The translations under genes and the position numbers were made by a program. A stretch of 64,000 bases of DNA from Stenotrophomonas maltophilia (GTDB lineage: Bacteria; Pseudomonadota; Gammaproteobacteria; Xanthomonadales; Xanthomonadaceae). A model generated the notes under the pieces. It made no database searches, was not told where the DNA came from, and saw only the letters and a program-made list of their open reading frames with translations. Shown one piece after another: positions 1 to 7,302 of the stretch; the first letter of the stretch is position 1; the number at the start of each line of letters is the position of its first letter. Where the stretch lies: contig NZ_LT906480.1 of the NCBI RefSeq assembly GCF_900186865.1, positions 1,444,001 to 1,508,000 on the forward strand. Direction: 5' to 3'.

Positions 1-1
1 C

Positions 2-220
2 ATCGGTGCCTTCAGCCTGGTGTTCGGCTTCGCGATGATCTGGCACATCTGGTGGCTGGCCATCGTCGGCTTCGTCGGCATGATCGCCACGTTCATCTAC
101 CGCACCTTCGACCAGGACGTGGATTACTGGGTCCCGGCCGCCGAGGTGGAACGCATCGAGAACGAACACCGCAAGCACCTGGAAGCCCAGGGCCTGGTGA
201 AGTCGGAGCTGAAGGCATGA
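2..220 (+). CDS. cyoB: Cytochrome bo3 ubiquinol oxidase subunit I, C-terminal end (partial)
   Basis: This is the last 72 codons of a reading frame that enters from the left edge. It shows one hydrophobic segment (around [18 protein letters not shown]), then the charged cytoplasmic tail expected of CyoB. CyoB carries the haem b, haem o3 and CuB centres of the proton-pumping quinol oxidase in the inner membrane; none of the catalytic part is in this window. The stop overlaps the next start as ATGA (217-220), so translation is probably coupled to cyoC. The order with cyoC and cyoD makes the identity secure. Confidence 0.92.
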   Translation: MGAFSLVFGFAMIWHIWWLAIVGFVGMIATFIYRTFDQDVDYWVPAAEVERIENEHRKHLEAQGLVKSELKA

Positions 221-855
221 GCACCAATACCTCGACCCTGAGCCACGGGCACGCCGCGCATGCGGCGGCCCATGGCCATGACGACCACGAGCACCACGAC
301 ACCGGCGGCAACACCGTCTTCGGTTTCTGGGTGTACCTGATGAGCGACTGCCTCATCTTCGCCTCGCTGTTCGCCACCTACGTGGTGCTGGCAGGCGGCA
401 CCGATGGTGGCCCCACCGCGAAGGACCTGTTCGAACTGCCGTTCGTGGCATGGGAAACCGCGCTGCTGCTGACCTCCTCGCTGACCTTCGGCCTGGGCAT
501 GATCGCCATGCACCGCAAGCAGATGGGCCAGATGTACCTGTGGCTGGGCATCACCTGGCTGCTGGGCTTCGGCTTCATGTGCATGGAAGTGTGGGAGTTC
601 CAGCACCTGATCCACCAGGGCTACGGTCCGGACCGCAGTGCCTTCCTGTCGGCGTTCTTCGCCCTGGTCGGTACCCACGGCCTGCACGTCAGCGCCGGCC
701 TGCTGTGGCTGCTGGTGATGTTCGTACAGCTGAAGAAGTACGGCCTGACCCCGACCAACAAGACCCGCATGGCGTGCCTGAGCCTGTTCTGGCACTTCCT
801 GGACCTGATCTGGATCGGCGTGTTCTCCGTCGTCTACCTCAATGGAGCGCTGTAA
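217..855 (+). CDS. cyoC: Cytochrome bo3 ubiquinol oxidase subunit III
   Basis: 212 aa, close to the usual size. CyoC is the haem-free polytopic subunit III that stabilises the inner-membrane quinol oxidase. A His-rich N-terminus (residues about 10-30, many H and D) precedes the first membrane segment at [18 protein letters not shown]. About five hydrophobic segments are visible, and the [10 protein letters not shown] and [20 protein letters not shown] motifs are typical of haem-copper oxidase subunit III. The start ATG overlaps the cyoB stop, and the stop overlaps the cyoD start by one base (855), which marks a coupled operon. Confidence 0.96.
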   Translation: MSTNTSTLSHGHAAHAAAHGHDDHEHHDTGGNTVFGFWVYLMSDCLIFASLFATYVVLAGGTDGGPTAKDLFELPFVAWETALLLTSSLTFGLGMIAMHRKQMGQMYLWLGITWLLGFGFMCMEVWEFQHLIHQGYGPDRSAFLSAFFALVGTHGLHVSAGLLWLLVMFVQLKKYGLTPTNKTRMACLSLFWHFLDLIWIGVFSVVYLNGAL

Positions 856-1196
856 TGGCACATGACAACCATGCACACGACCACGGCACCGGCGGCGAAA
901 GCCATGGCACCGTGAAGTCGTACCTGATCGGCTTCGTGCTGGCGGTGGTGCTGACCGTCATCCCGTTCTGGATGGTGATGTCGGGCGATTTCTCGCGCAC
1001 CGTCAACGGTGTGGTCATCGCCATCACCGCGGTGCTGCAGATGCTGGTCCATCTGGTGTTCTTCCTGCACCTGGACCGCTCTTCGGAAAGCCGCTGGAAC
1101 GTCAACGCTGCGGCCTTCACCGTGGTGGTGATCGGCATCATCGTGGTCGGTACCCTGTGGGTCATGCACAACATGAACGTGCACATGATGCACTGA
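855..1196 (+). CDS. cyoD: Cytochrome bo3 ubiquinol oxidase subunit IV
   Basis: 113 aa with three membrane segments (SYLIGFVLAVVLTVIPFW, a middle segment ending LVHLVFFLHLD, and VVVIGIIVVGTLWVM), the pattern of CyoD. This small subunit helps assemble the CuB site of the bo3 oxidase. The N-terminus is His-rich (HDNHAHDHG), as is the extreme C-terminus (HNMNVHMMH). It is the last gene of the cyo operon here; a strong terminator follows 24 bp later, so no cyoE heme O synthase is co-transcribed at this position. Confidence 0.95.
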   Translation: MAHDNHAHDHGTGGESHGTVKSYLIGFVLAVVLTVIPFWMVMSGDFSRTVNGVVIAITAVLQMLVHLVFFLHLDRSSESRWNVNAAAFTVVVIGIIVVGTLWVMHNMNVHMMH

Positions 1197-1219
1197 CGTC
1201 CGCGCGACGTTGCCACGCA

Positions 1220-1250
1220 GAAAGGCCGCCCTCGGGCGGCCTTTTTGTTT
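1220..1250 (+). terminator. Intrinsic terminator of the cyo operon
   Basis: GAAAGGCCGCC, a short loop, then GGGCGGCCTTTTTGTTT forms a GC-rich hairpin with a T tract, placed just after the cyoD stop. This is a canonical Rho-independent terminator. Confidence 0.88.
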
Positions 1251-1281
1251 GTCGCGCCCACCGGGAATGGCACGCGCGGTG

Positions 1282-1695
1282 GTAGTGCCGGCCGCTGGCC
1301 GGCAATTACGGGAAGCCGGCCAGCGGCCGGCTCTACCAGGAGATCCACGCTGTACGGGGATGGGGTCAGAGCCCTTGCCTGCAGCAAGGGATCCGACCCC
1401 AAAGCCATCGGCCTCATCCCACCCGGCATGGCCGGCATAGGGGGGTAGTGCCGGCCGCTGGCCGGCAGTTGCGGGAAGCCGGCCAGCGGCCGGCTCTACC
1501 AGGATCCACGCCATGCGTGGACGGGGTCAGAGCCCTTGCCTGCAGCAAGGGATCCGACCCCAAAGCCATCGGCCTCATCCCGCCTGGCATGGCCGGCACA
1601 GGATGGTAGTGCCGGCCGCTGGCCGGCAATTGCGGGAAGGCGGCCAGCGGCCGGCTCTACCAGGAGATCCACGCCATGCGTGGATGGGGTCTCAC
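1282..1695. repeat. Tandem array of composite SMAG REP doublets plus GGGGTC palindromes
   Basis: This fills the 495-bp space between cyoD and the c-di-GMP gene. Three copies of a REP doublet lie at 1282-1336, 1445-1499 and 1606-1660. Each begins GTAG, has a GCCGGCCGCTGGCCGGC stem, and ends in the mirror-image stem closing CTAC. Each is followed by GGATCCACG-like sequence and a palindrome opening GGGGTCAGAGCCCTT and closing AAGGGATCCGACCCC (1362-1400, 1523-1561). The third copy is shortened to GGGGTCTCACCCC (about 1686-1698). The repeat period is about 161-163 bp. SMAG elements (GTAG-headed REPs) are established in S. maltophilia; this composite unit looks like a locally amplified cassette. 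Confidence 0.88.
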
Positions 1696-3749
1696 CCCAC
1701 CCGGCGCAGGAACTCCTCGGCGTCCATTGGTCGGCCCAGGTGGTAACCCTGCAATTGATCACACCCCAGTTCGCTCAGGTACTCGCGCTGTGCCTGCGTC
1801 TCCACACCCTCTGCCACCACCTGCAGCTGCAGGGTGCGCCCCAGCGCGATGATCGACGAGACGATGGCGGCATCCTCTTCATTGCATTCCAGATCGTGCA
1901 CGAACGCGCGGTCGATCTTCAGTTCGGTGGCGGGCATGCGCTTCAGGTAGAGCAGGCTGGAATAGCCCGTGCCGAAGTCGTCGATGGCAATGTGCACGCC
2001 CATCGCGGTCAGGTCGTTGAGAATCGCCAGGCTGGCGTCCACGTCCTTCATCGCCGTGGTCTCGGTGATCTCCAGGGTCAGGCACGCCGGCTCGATGCGG
2101 TGCCGTTGCAGCACCTCGCGCACACTGTCCAGTAGCGCCGGCGAGGCGAACTGCAACGGTGACAGGTTCACCGCCATCGACCATTCGGAATGTCCGGCAT
2201 CGTGCCACGCGCGCAGCTGTGCACAGGCACGGTCCAGTACCCAGTCACCGATCGGCAGGATCAGACCGCTGCGTTCGGCGATGGGAATGAACACATCCGG
2301 CGCCAGCAGGCCCAGCTCGGGATGCTGCCAGCGCAGCAGCGCTTCGGCGCCCGTGGCCGGTGCGCCGGCGGCAGGGAACTTGGGCTGGTAGTGCAGCACC
2401 AGCTCGTCGCGGGCGATGGCCTTGCGCAGGTCCTGCAGCAGGCGCAGCTGACGGTTGGCACTGAGCTGCATCGAGGGGGTGAAGAACGTATAGCCGTTCC
2501 GGCCGGTCTCCTTGGTGTGGTACATCGCCGCATCGGCGTGTGCCATCAGCTCGCGCTCGTTGTCGGCATCAGCCGGATACAGGGCGATGCCCAGGCTGGC
2601 GCTGACCTGCAGCTCGGCTGCGTCCAGCAGGAATGGTTCGCCCGCCGCCGCGATGATCCGCTCGGCGACCACCACTGCATCGTCGGGAACATCGATGGCC
2701 AGCACGATCACGAACTCGTCGCCGCCGAGGCGGGCGAAGGTGTCCTGCGGCCGCAGCAGGCCGCCGATGCGCTGCGCCACTGCCACCAGCAAACGGTCAC
2801 CGAGCTGGTGGCCATAGGCATCATTGACCGCCTTGAAGCCGTCCAGGTCGCAGAACATCACCGCCACCGCCTGGTTGCGCCGCCGCGCCTTCTCGATGGC
2901 CTGCTCGATGCGGTCCTGCAGCAGCATGCGGTTGGGCAGCTGGGTCAGCGGGTCGTGCAGGGCGGCCTGGATCAGCCTGTCGTTGGCGTGTGCCAGTGAA
3001 TCGGCCAGCAGCCCGGTGCGCACGCGCATCTGCCGGTCGAACAGCGAGGCCACCAGGGCGATGCCCAGGGTCGCCACCGTGGTGACGATCACCAGCACCG
3101 CCAGCCAACGCGTGTCGATGCCGCCGCTGCCGACCGCGCCGCAGATGCTGCCCTCCGGGAAGCGCGCCGCGGCCATGCCGGTGTAGTGCATGCCGACGAT
3201 GGCCAGGCCCATCACCAGTGAGGCGAGCAGGCGCAGGCGCGTGGTGTTGCGCTGCTCGGCACGCAGGCGGAAGGCAATCCACAGCGCCGCACCGGCGGCG
3301 CCGATGGCAACCGCGATGGAGGCAGCGAACCAGCCCGGGTGATAGTCGATGCCCGGCTGCATGCGCATCGCGGCCATGCCCAGGTAGTGCATGGTGGCAA
3401 TGCCCAGGCCCATCAGCACGGCGCCGGCCAGCAGACGTCGCCAGGGCAGGCTGGACCGCGACACCAGCCACAGCGCATAGGCCGAGGCGCCGACCGACAC
3501 GGCCAGTGAGTACAGGGTGATGCCGAGGTCGTAGCCGACCGGAATCGGCAGGTCGAAGGCCAGCATGCCGATGAAATGCATCGACCAGATACCCAGGCCC
3601 ATCGCCGCCGCGCCGCCGGCCAGCCACCAGCGGGCCACGCGGCCCTCGGCGGTGGCCAGGCGGCCGGCCATGTCCAGCGCCGTGTACGAAGCAAGAATGG
3701 CCACCAGCAGGGAGATGGCGACCAGGCTCTGACTGTAACTGCCAGTCAT
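1692..3749 (-). CDS. MHYT-GGDEF-EAL membrane protein, c-di-GMP cyclase/phosphodiesterase
   Basis: 685 aa. The N-terminal ~240 residues hold seven or so membrane helices with MHYT-type signatures (SMHFIGM, TMHYLGM, GMHYTGM), a sensor proposed to bind copper and respond to O2, CO or NO. A GGDEF domain follows with an intact RLGGDEF site and an RPQD inhibitory I-site five residues upstream. The EAL domain keeps EALLRW, TETTAM, DDFGTGYSSL, ELKIDRAF and EGVETQ. Both enzymatic activities therefore look possible, as in Pseudomonas MucR and NbdA. I chose the ATG at 3749 because the upstream 12 codons are Pro/Arg-rich and would precede the membrane anchor. The TGA stop lies inside the shortened GGGGTC repeat. 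Confidence 0.9.
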   Translation of the reverse strand: MTGSYSQSLVAISLLVAILASYTALDMAGRLATAEGRVARWWLAGGAAAMGLGIWSMHFIGMLAFDLPIPVGYDLGITLYSLAVSVGASAYALWLVSRSSLPWRRLLAGAVLMGLGIATMHYLGMAAMRMQPGIDYHPGWFAASIAVAIGAAGAALWIAFRLRAEQRNTTRLRLLASLVMGLAIVGMHYTGMAAARFPEGSICGAVGSGGIDTRWLAVLVIVTTVATLGIALVASLFDRQMRVRTGLLADSLAHANDRLIQAALHDPLTQLPNRMLLQDRIEQAIEKARRRNQAVAVMFCDLDGFKAVNDAYGHQLGDRLLVAVAQRIGGLLRPQDTFARLGGDEFVIVLAIDVPDDAVVVAERIIAAAGEPFLLDAAELQVSASLGIALYPADADNERELMAHADAAMYHTKETGRNGYTFFTPSMQLSANRQLRLLQDLRKAIARDELVLHYQPKFPAAGAPATGAEALLRWQHPELGLLAPDVFIPIAERSGLILPIGDWVLDRACAQLRAWHDAGHSEWSMAVNLSPLQFASPALLDSVREVLQRHRIEPACLTLEITETTAMKDVDASLAILNDLTAMGVHIAIDDFGTGYSSLLYLKRMPATELKIDRAFVHDLECNEEDAAIVSSIIALGRTLQLQVVAEGVETQAQREYLSELGCDQLQGYHLGRPMDAEEFLRRVG

Positions 3750-3899
3750 GTTGAATCCAGAGGGGGAGGGAGGGGGCGCCCGCAAGGCGCACGCCCGCGA
3801 CAGCTATCGGCGCGGGCAGGCGGGACTTGAGCGGTCGCAGCACCTGCGACCCGGCTCGGCTATCCTGCCACGCCTGTTCCCGTTGCTGGAAATCATCCG

Positions 3900-5276
3900 A
3901 TGGCCAAAGCCCGCACCGCCTACGTCTGCAATGAATGCGGCGCCGAATTCAGCAAGTGGCAGGGCCAGTGCACCGAGTGCAACGCCTGGAACTCGCTGTC
4001 GGAAATCGTGCTGGAGAGCGCGGCGGCGGCCAAGGCGCCGGCGTCGCGCCGGGCGGGTTGGGCGGGCAAGATCGATCCGCCGAAGATCACCGCGCTGAAG
4101 GACGTGGAGCAGACCGAGCACCGCCGGGTCAGCACCGGCATCGGCGAGTTCGACCGCGTGCTCGGCGGTGGCCTGGTCGAGGGCGCGGTGGTGCTGGTCG
4201 GCGGTGACCCGGGCATCGGCAAGTCGACCCTGCTGCTGCAGGCAGTGGCGAAGATGGCGGCCGAACTGCCGGTGCTGTACGTCACCGGCGAGGAGTCGCT
4301 GGCGCAGGTGGCCGGTCGTGCGCACCGGCTGGAACTGCCACTGGATGGGGTCAACGCGCTGGCCGAGACCGGCGTCGAGTCGATCCTGCAGCATGCCTCC
4401 AGGGCGGGCCCGCGGCTGATCGTGGCCGATTCGGTGCAGACCCTGTGGACCGAGAGCCTGACCGCCGCGCCGGGTTCGGTCAGCCAGGTGCGCGAGAGCG
4501 CGGCGCGGCTGGTGCGTTTCGCCAAGGAGACCGGCACCGCCGTGTTCCTGGTCGGCCACGTGACCAAGGAGGGCGGCATCGCCGGCCCGCGCGTGCTCGA
4601 ACACATGGTCGATGCGGTGCTGTACTTCGAAGGCGAGAGCGGCAGCCGCTTCCGTTTGCTGCGCGCGTTCAAGAACCGCTTCGGTGCGGTCAACGAACTC
4701 GGCGTGTTCGCGATGGGGGACAAGGGCCTGAAGGAAGTCTCCAATCCATCGGCCATCTTCCTGTCCGGCGGCAGCACCCATCAGCCGGGCAGCTGCGTGA
4801 TGGTCACCCGCGAGGGCACGAGGCCCCTGCTGGTGGAGGTGCAGGCACTGGTCGATGCATCGCCGCTGTCGAACCCGCGCCGTGTCGCGGTCGGCCTGGA
4901 GCAGAACCGCCTGGCCATGTTGCTGGCCGTGCTGCACCGTCACGGCGGCGTGCTGGTCGGCGACCAGGACGTGTTCGTCAATGTGGTCGGGGGTATCCGC
5001 GTACAGGAGACCGCGGCCGACCTGCCGGTGCTGCTGGCGGTGCTGTCCTCGCTGCAGGACCGGCCACTGGCGGAAAAGACGATTGCCTTTGGCGAGGTTG
5101 GCCTGTCCGGCGAGATCCGCCCGGTGCCCAACGGCGAGGACCGCCTGCGCGAGGCAGCCACCCATGGTTTCAAGCGCGCCATCGTGCCCAAGGCCAATGC
5201 GCCCAAGGGCGGTTCGGTGAAGGGCATGGAAGTGATCGCGGTGGAGCGCCTGTCCGAGGCCATCGACGCGGCGTGA
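3900..5276 (+). CDS. radA: DNA repair protein RadA
   Basis: 458 aa, full length. RadA is a RecA-like ATPase that unwinds DNA and drives branch migration during recombinational repair. The zinc finger is at residues 11-28 (CNECGAEF, CTECNAW), Walker A at GDPGIGKSTLL, and the diagnostic KNRFGAVNE motif in the middle. A Lon-protease-like C-terminal domain (DVFVNVVGGIRVQET, GEVGLSGEIRPV) follows. The gene is divergent from the c-di-GMP gene, and a 121-bp gap separates it from the Hsp90-like gene. Confidence 0.97.
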   Translation: MAKARTAYVCNECGAEFSKWQGQCTECNAWNSLSEIVLESAAAAKAPASRRAGWAGKIDPPKITALKDVEQTEHRRVSTGIGEFDRVLGGGLVEGAVVLVGGDPGIGKSTLLLQAVAKMAAELPVLYVTGEESLAQVAGRAHRLELPLDGVNALAETGVESILQHASRAGPRLIVADSVQTLWTESLTAAPGSVSQVRESAARLVRFAKETGTAVFLVGHVTKEGGIAGPRVLEHMVDAVLYFEGESGSRFRLLRAFKNRFGAVNELGVFAMGDKGLKEVSNPSAIFLSGGSTHQPGSCVMVTREGTRPLLVEVQALVDASPLSNPRRVAVGLEQNRLAMLLAVLHRHGGVLVGDQDVFVNVVGGIRVQETAADLPVLLAVLSSLQDRPLAEKTIAFGEVGLSGEIRPVPNGEDRLREAATHGFKRAIVPKANAPKGGSVKGMEVIAVERLSEAIDAA

Positions 5277-5397
5277 TGCGCGGGGCCCTGCCTCTACAAG
5301 CGTCGTATACGGCAGCGGTCAGCCTGCCTGTGCTAGTTTTTCCCGCTCGACGAAGGCGCCCTCTGGCGTCTTTCCGTGCCCAGGAGTAAACGATTAC

Positions 5398-7254
5398 ATG
5401 CAGGACACCACGCTCACCGCCCCCAACGCCGAAATCCGTCGCGCAGGGGTCGATCTCAATGGATTGATGACGGTGCTGGGCAAGCACCTGTATTCCACCC
5501 CGGTGGTGGCGCTGCGTGAGCTGGTGCAGAACGCGCATGACTCGATCATCCGTCGCCGCATCGAGCAGCCTGGCATCGAAGTGCCGTCGCGCATCTCGGT
5601 GCAGGTCGATGCCGCTGCCGGCGTGCTGCGCATCACCGATACCGGTGCCGGCCTGACCCGCCAGGAAATCCATGACTACCTGGCTACCGTGGGCGTCGGC
5701 TACACCCGGGGCCTGCGCCAGGGCGGGGAGGACGATGAAGGCCTGATCGGCATGTTCGGCCTCGGGTTCCTGTCGGCCTTCGTGCTGGCGCGCAGGGTCA
5801 GCGTGCGTACCACCTCGTACCAGACGCCGGAACTGGGTCATCTGTACGTGTCCAGCAATGCCGAGCAGTACACCGTCAGCGAAATGCCGACGCGCGCGGT
5901 TGGCACCGAGGTGGAACTGGAGCTGCATCCGGATTTCCTGCCGCTGGCCAACGAGGCGCGCCTGCACGAGGTGCTGGGCCGCTATTGCGCGCTGCTGTCC
6001 GAGCCGATCTTCATCGGTGCTGCGGCCGAGGCGCTCAACCCCGAGCCGCCGCCGTGGCGCAGCCAGGGTGACGTCGTCGTGCATCCGGTACAGGCGCGTC
6101 GCCAGGCGCTGCAGTTCGCTGCGCGCTTCGAGCACGATTTCGAGCCGATCGTCACCGTGCCACTGCGCGCGGATGGTGACAGCGATGCCACCGGCCTGTT
6201 GTGGGTCCAGGACGGCGCTACCTACGGCACCAGTGACAACCGCAATCTTTCGGTGTTCGTGCGCGGCATGCTGCTGGATGACGATGCGCGCGACCTGCTG
6301 CCGCCGTGGGCCGGTTTCATCGGCGGGGTGATCGAATCCTCGCGGCTGACGCCCACCGCCAGCCGCGAAGACCTGCAGCGCGATGACCAGTACCGGGCCG
6401 TGCAGCACGCGCTGCTGGAGGCGCTGATTGATGGCCTGGCCGACGTCGCACGGCAGCAGCCGGAAGCCTGGCGACGCGTTCTCACGCGCCATAATGAGGC
6501 CTTGCTGGGCGCGGCGCTGTGCGATGACCGCCTGTTCGACCTGCTGCTGGAGCACGTGCGCGTGCCGACTTCGCAGGGCGACCTGCCGGCCAGTGCGCTG
6601 CCGGCGCGCGGTGCCGTGCATGTGATTCTTGACAATGGCGGTGGCTTCGAGGAGATGCTGTTCCGCGCGATGGGGGTACCGGTCGCGCACGGCCACCGCT
6701 ATGCAGTCGTGCCGTTCCTGCGTCGCGGGGCCCAGGCCAAGGGCCTGCGCCTGGTTGAACTGGGGACCGAGCAGGGTAACCGTGCACTGTTCCGAAGCGA
6801 TGACAGCCTCGACGAGGCGCAGCTGGCATGGCTGCGCGAGCAGCTGGGCGACGGCGAACAGTTGCTGCCGGCACGCTTCAGCCCCGAGTCGCTGCCGGTG
6901 GTGGTGGTGCCCGACCGCGAAGCCGAGCTGAAGCAGCGCCTGGAAGACGACGAGAACGACAAGCGCGTGTCGATGGCCGCGCTGCGCCTGGCCCGGCAGT
7001 TCACCGCACGCATCGAGTCGCGCGCGCCGTCGCGGCTGTACCTCAATCTCGATAACCCGGCAGTGCAGGCGCTGCTGCGCGCCCAGCGCGAGGGGCATCC
7101 ACAGGCCGAAGCCGCAGCCCGTCTGCTGCGCTCACTGAAGATCATCGTCGCCGCGCAGGGCCGCCCGCTGGCACGCGCGAACGCTACGCCCGGCCCGGAT
7201 CTCAACGGCGCCTTTACCGATATTGCCGGTGCCCTGCAGCAGATGCTGCGCTGA
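5398..7254 (+). CDS. Hsp90-like (HtpG-related) ATP-binding protein
   Basis: 618 aa. The N-terminal ~200 residues are a GHKL ATPase domain of Hsp90 type: ALRELVQNAHDSI supplies the catalytic Glu and Mg-binding Asn, ITDTGAGL the adenine-binding Asp, and IGMFGLGFLSAF the lid/phosphate loop. The middle region (LSVFVRGMLLDDDARDLLPPWAGFIGGVIESS) matches the Hsp90 middle domain, including the Arg that contacts ATP. The C-terminus is divergent and lacks a C-terminal MEEVD motif. It is a second-type Hsp90, not obviously canonical HtpG. It lies 48 bp upstream of a 768-aa TPR protein, which suggests a chaperone and client- or partner-binding pair. Confidence 0.85.
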   Translation: MQDTTLTAPNAEIRRAGVDLNGLMTVLGKHLYSTPVVALRELVQNAHDSIIRRRIEQPGIEVPSRISVQVDAAAGVLRITDTGAGLTRQEIHDYLATVGVGYTRGLRQGGEDDEGLIGMFGLGFLSAFVLARRVSVRTTSYQTPELGHLYVSSNAEQYTVSEMPTRAVGTEVELELHPDFLPLANEARLHEVLGRYCALLSEPIFIGAAAEALNPEPPPWRSQGDVVVHPVQARRQALQFAARFEHDFEPIVTVPLRADGDSDATGLLWVQDGATYGTSDNRNLSVFVRGMLLDDDARDLLPPWAGFIGGVIESSRLTPTASREDLQRDDQYRAVQHALLEALIDGLADVARQQPEAWRRVLTRHNEALLGAALCDDRLFDLLLEHVRVPTSQGDLPASALPARGAVHVILDNGGGFEEMLFRAMGVPVAHGHRYAVVPFLRRGAQAKGLRLVELGTEQGNRALFRSDDSLDEAQLAWLREQLGDGEQLLPARFSPESLPVVVVPDREAELKQRLEDDENDKRVSMAALRLARQFTARIESRAPSRLYLNLDNPAVQALLRAQREGHPQAEAAARLLRSLKIIVAAQGRPLARANATPGPDLNGAFTDIAGALQQMLR

Positions 7255-7302
7255 GCACCGTACCTTCTCATCCAGCCTTCGCTAGACAGGAGCACTTACC
7301 CC

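Noticed and set aside
1282..1695. CRISPR-like array
   Set aside because: Only three units, each itself palindromic, with near-identical rather than unique spacers and no cas genes.
3804..5165. Long minus-strand frame across radA
   Set aside because: High-GC antisense shadow; RadA motifs are perfect on the plus strand.
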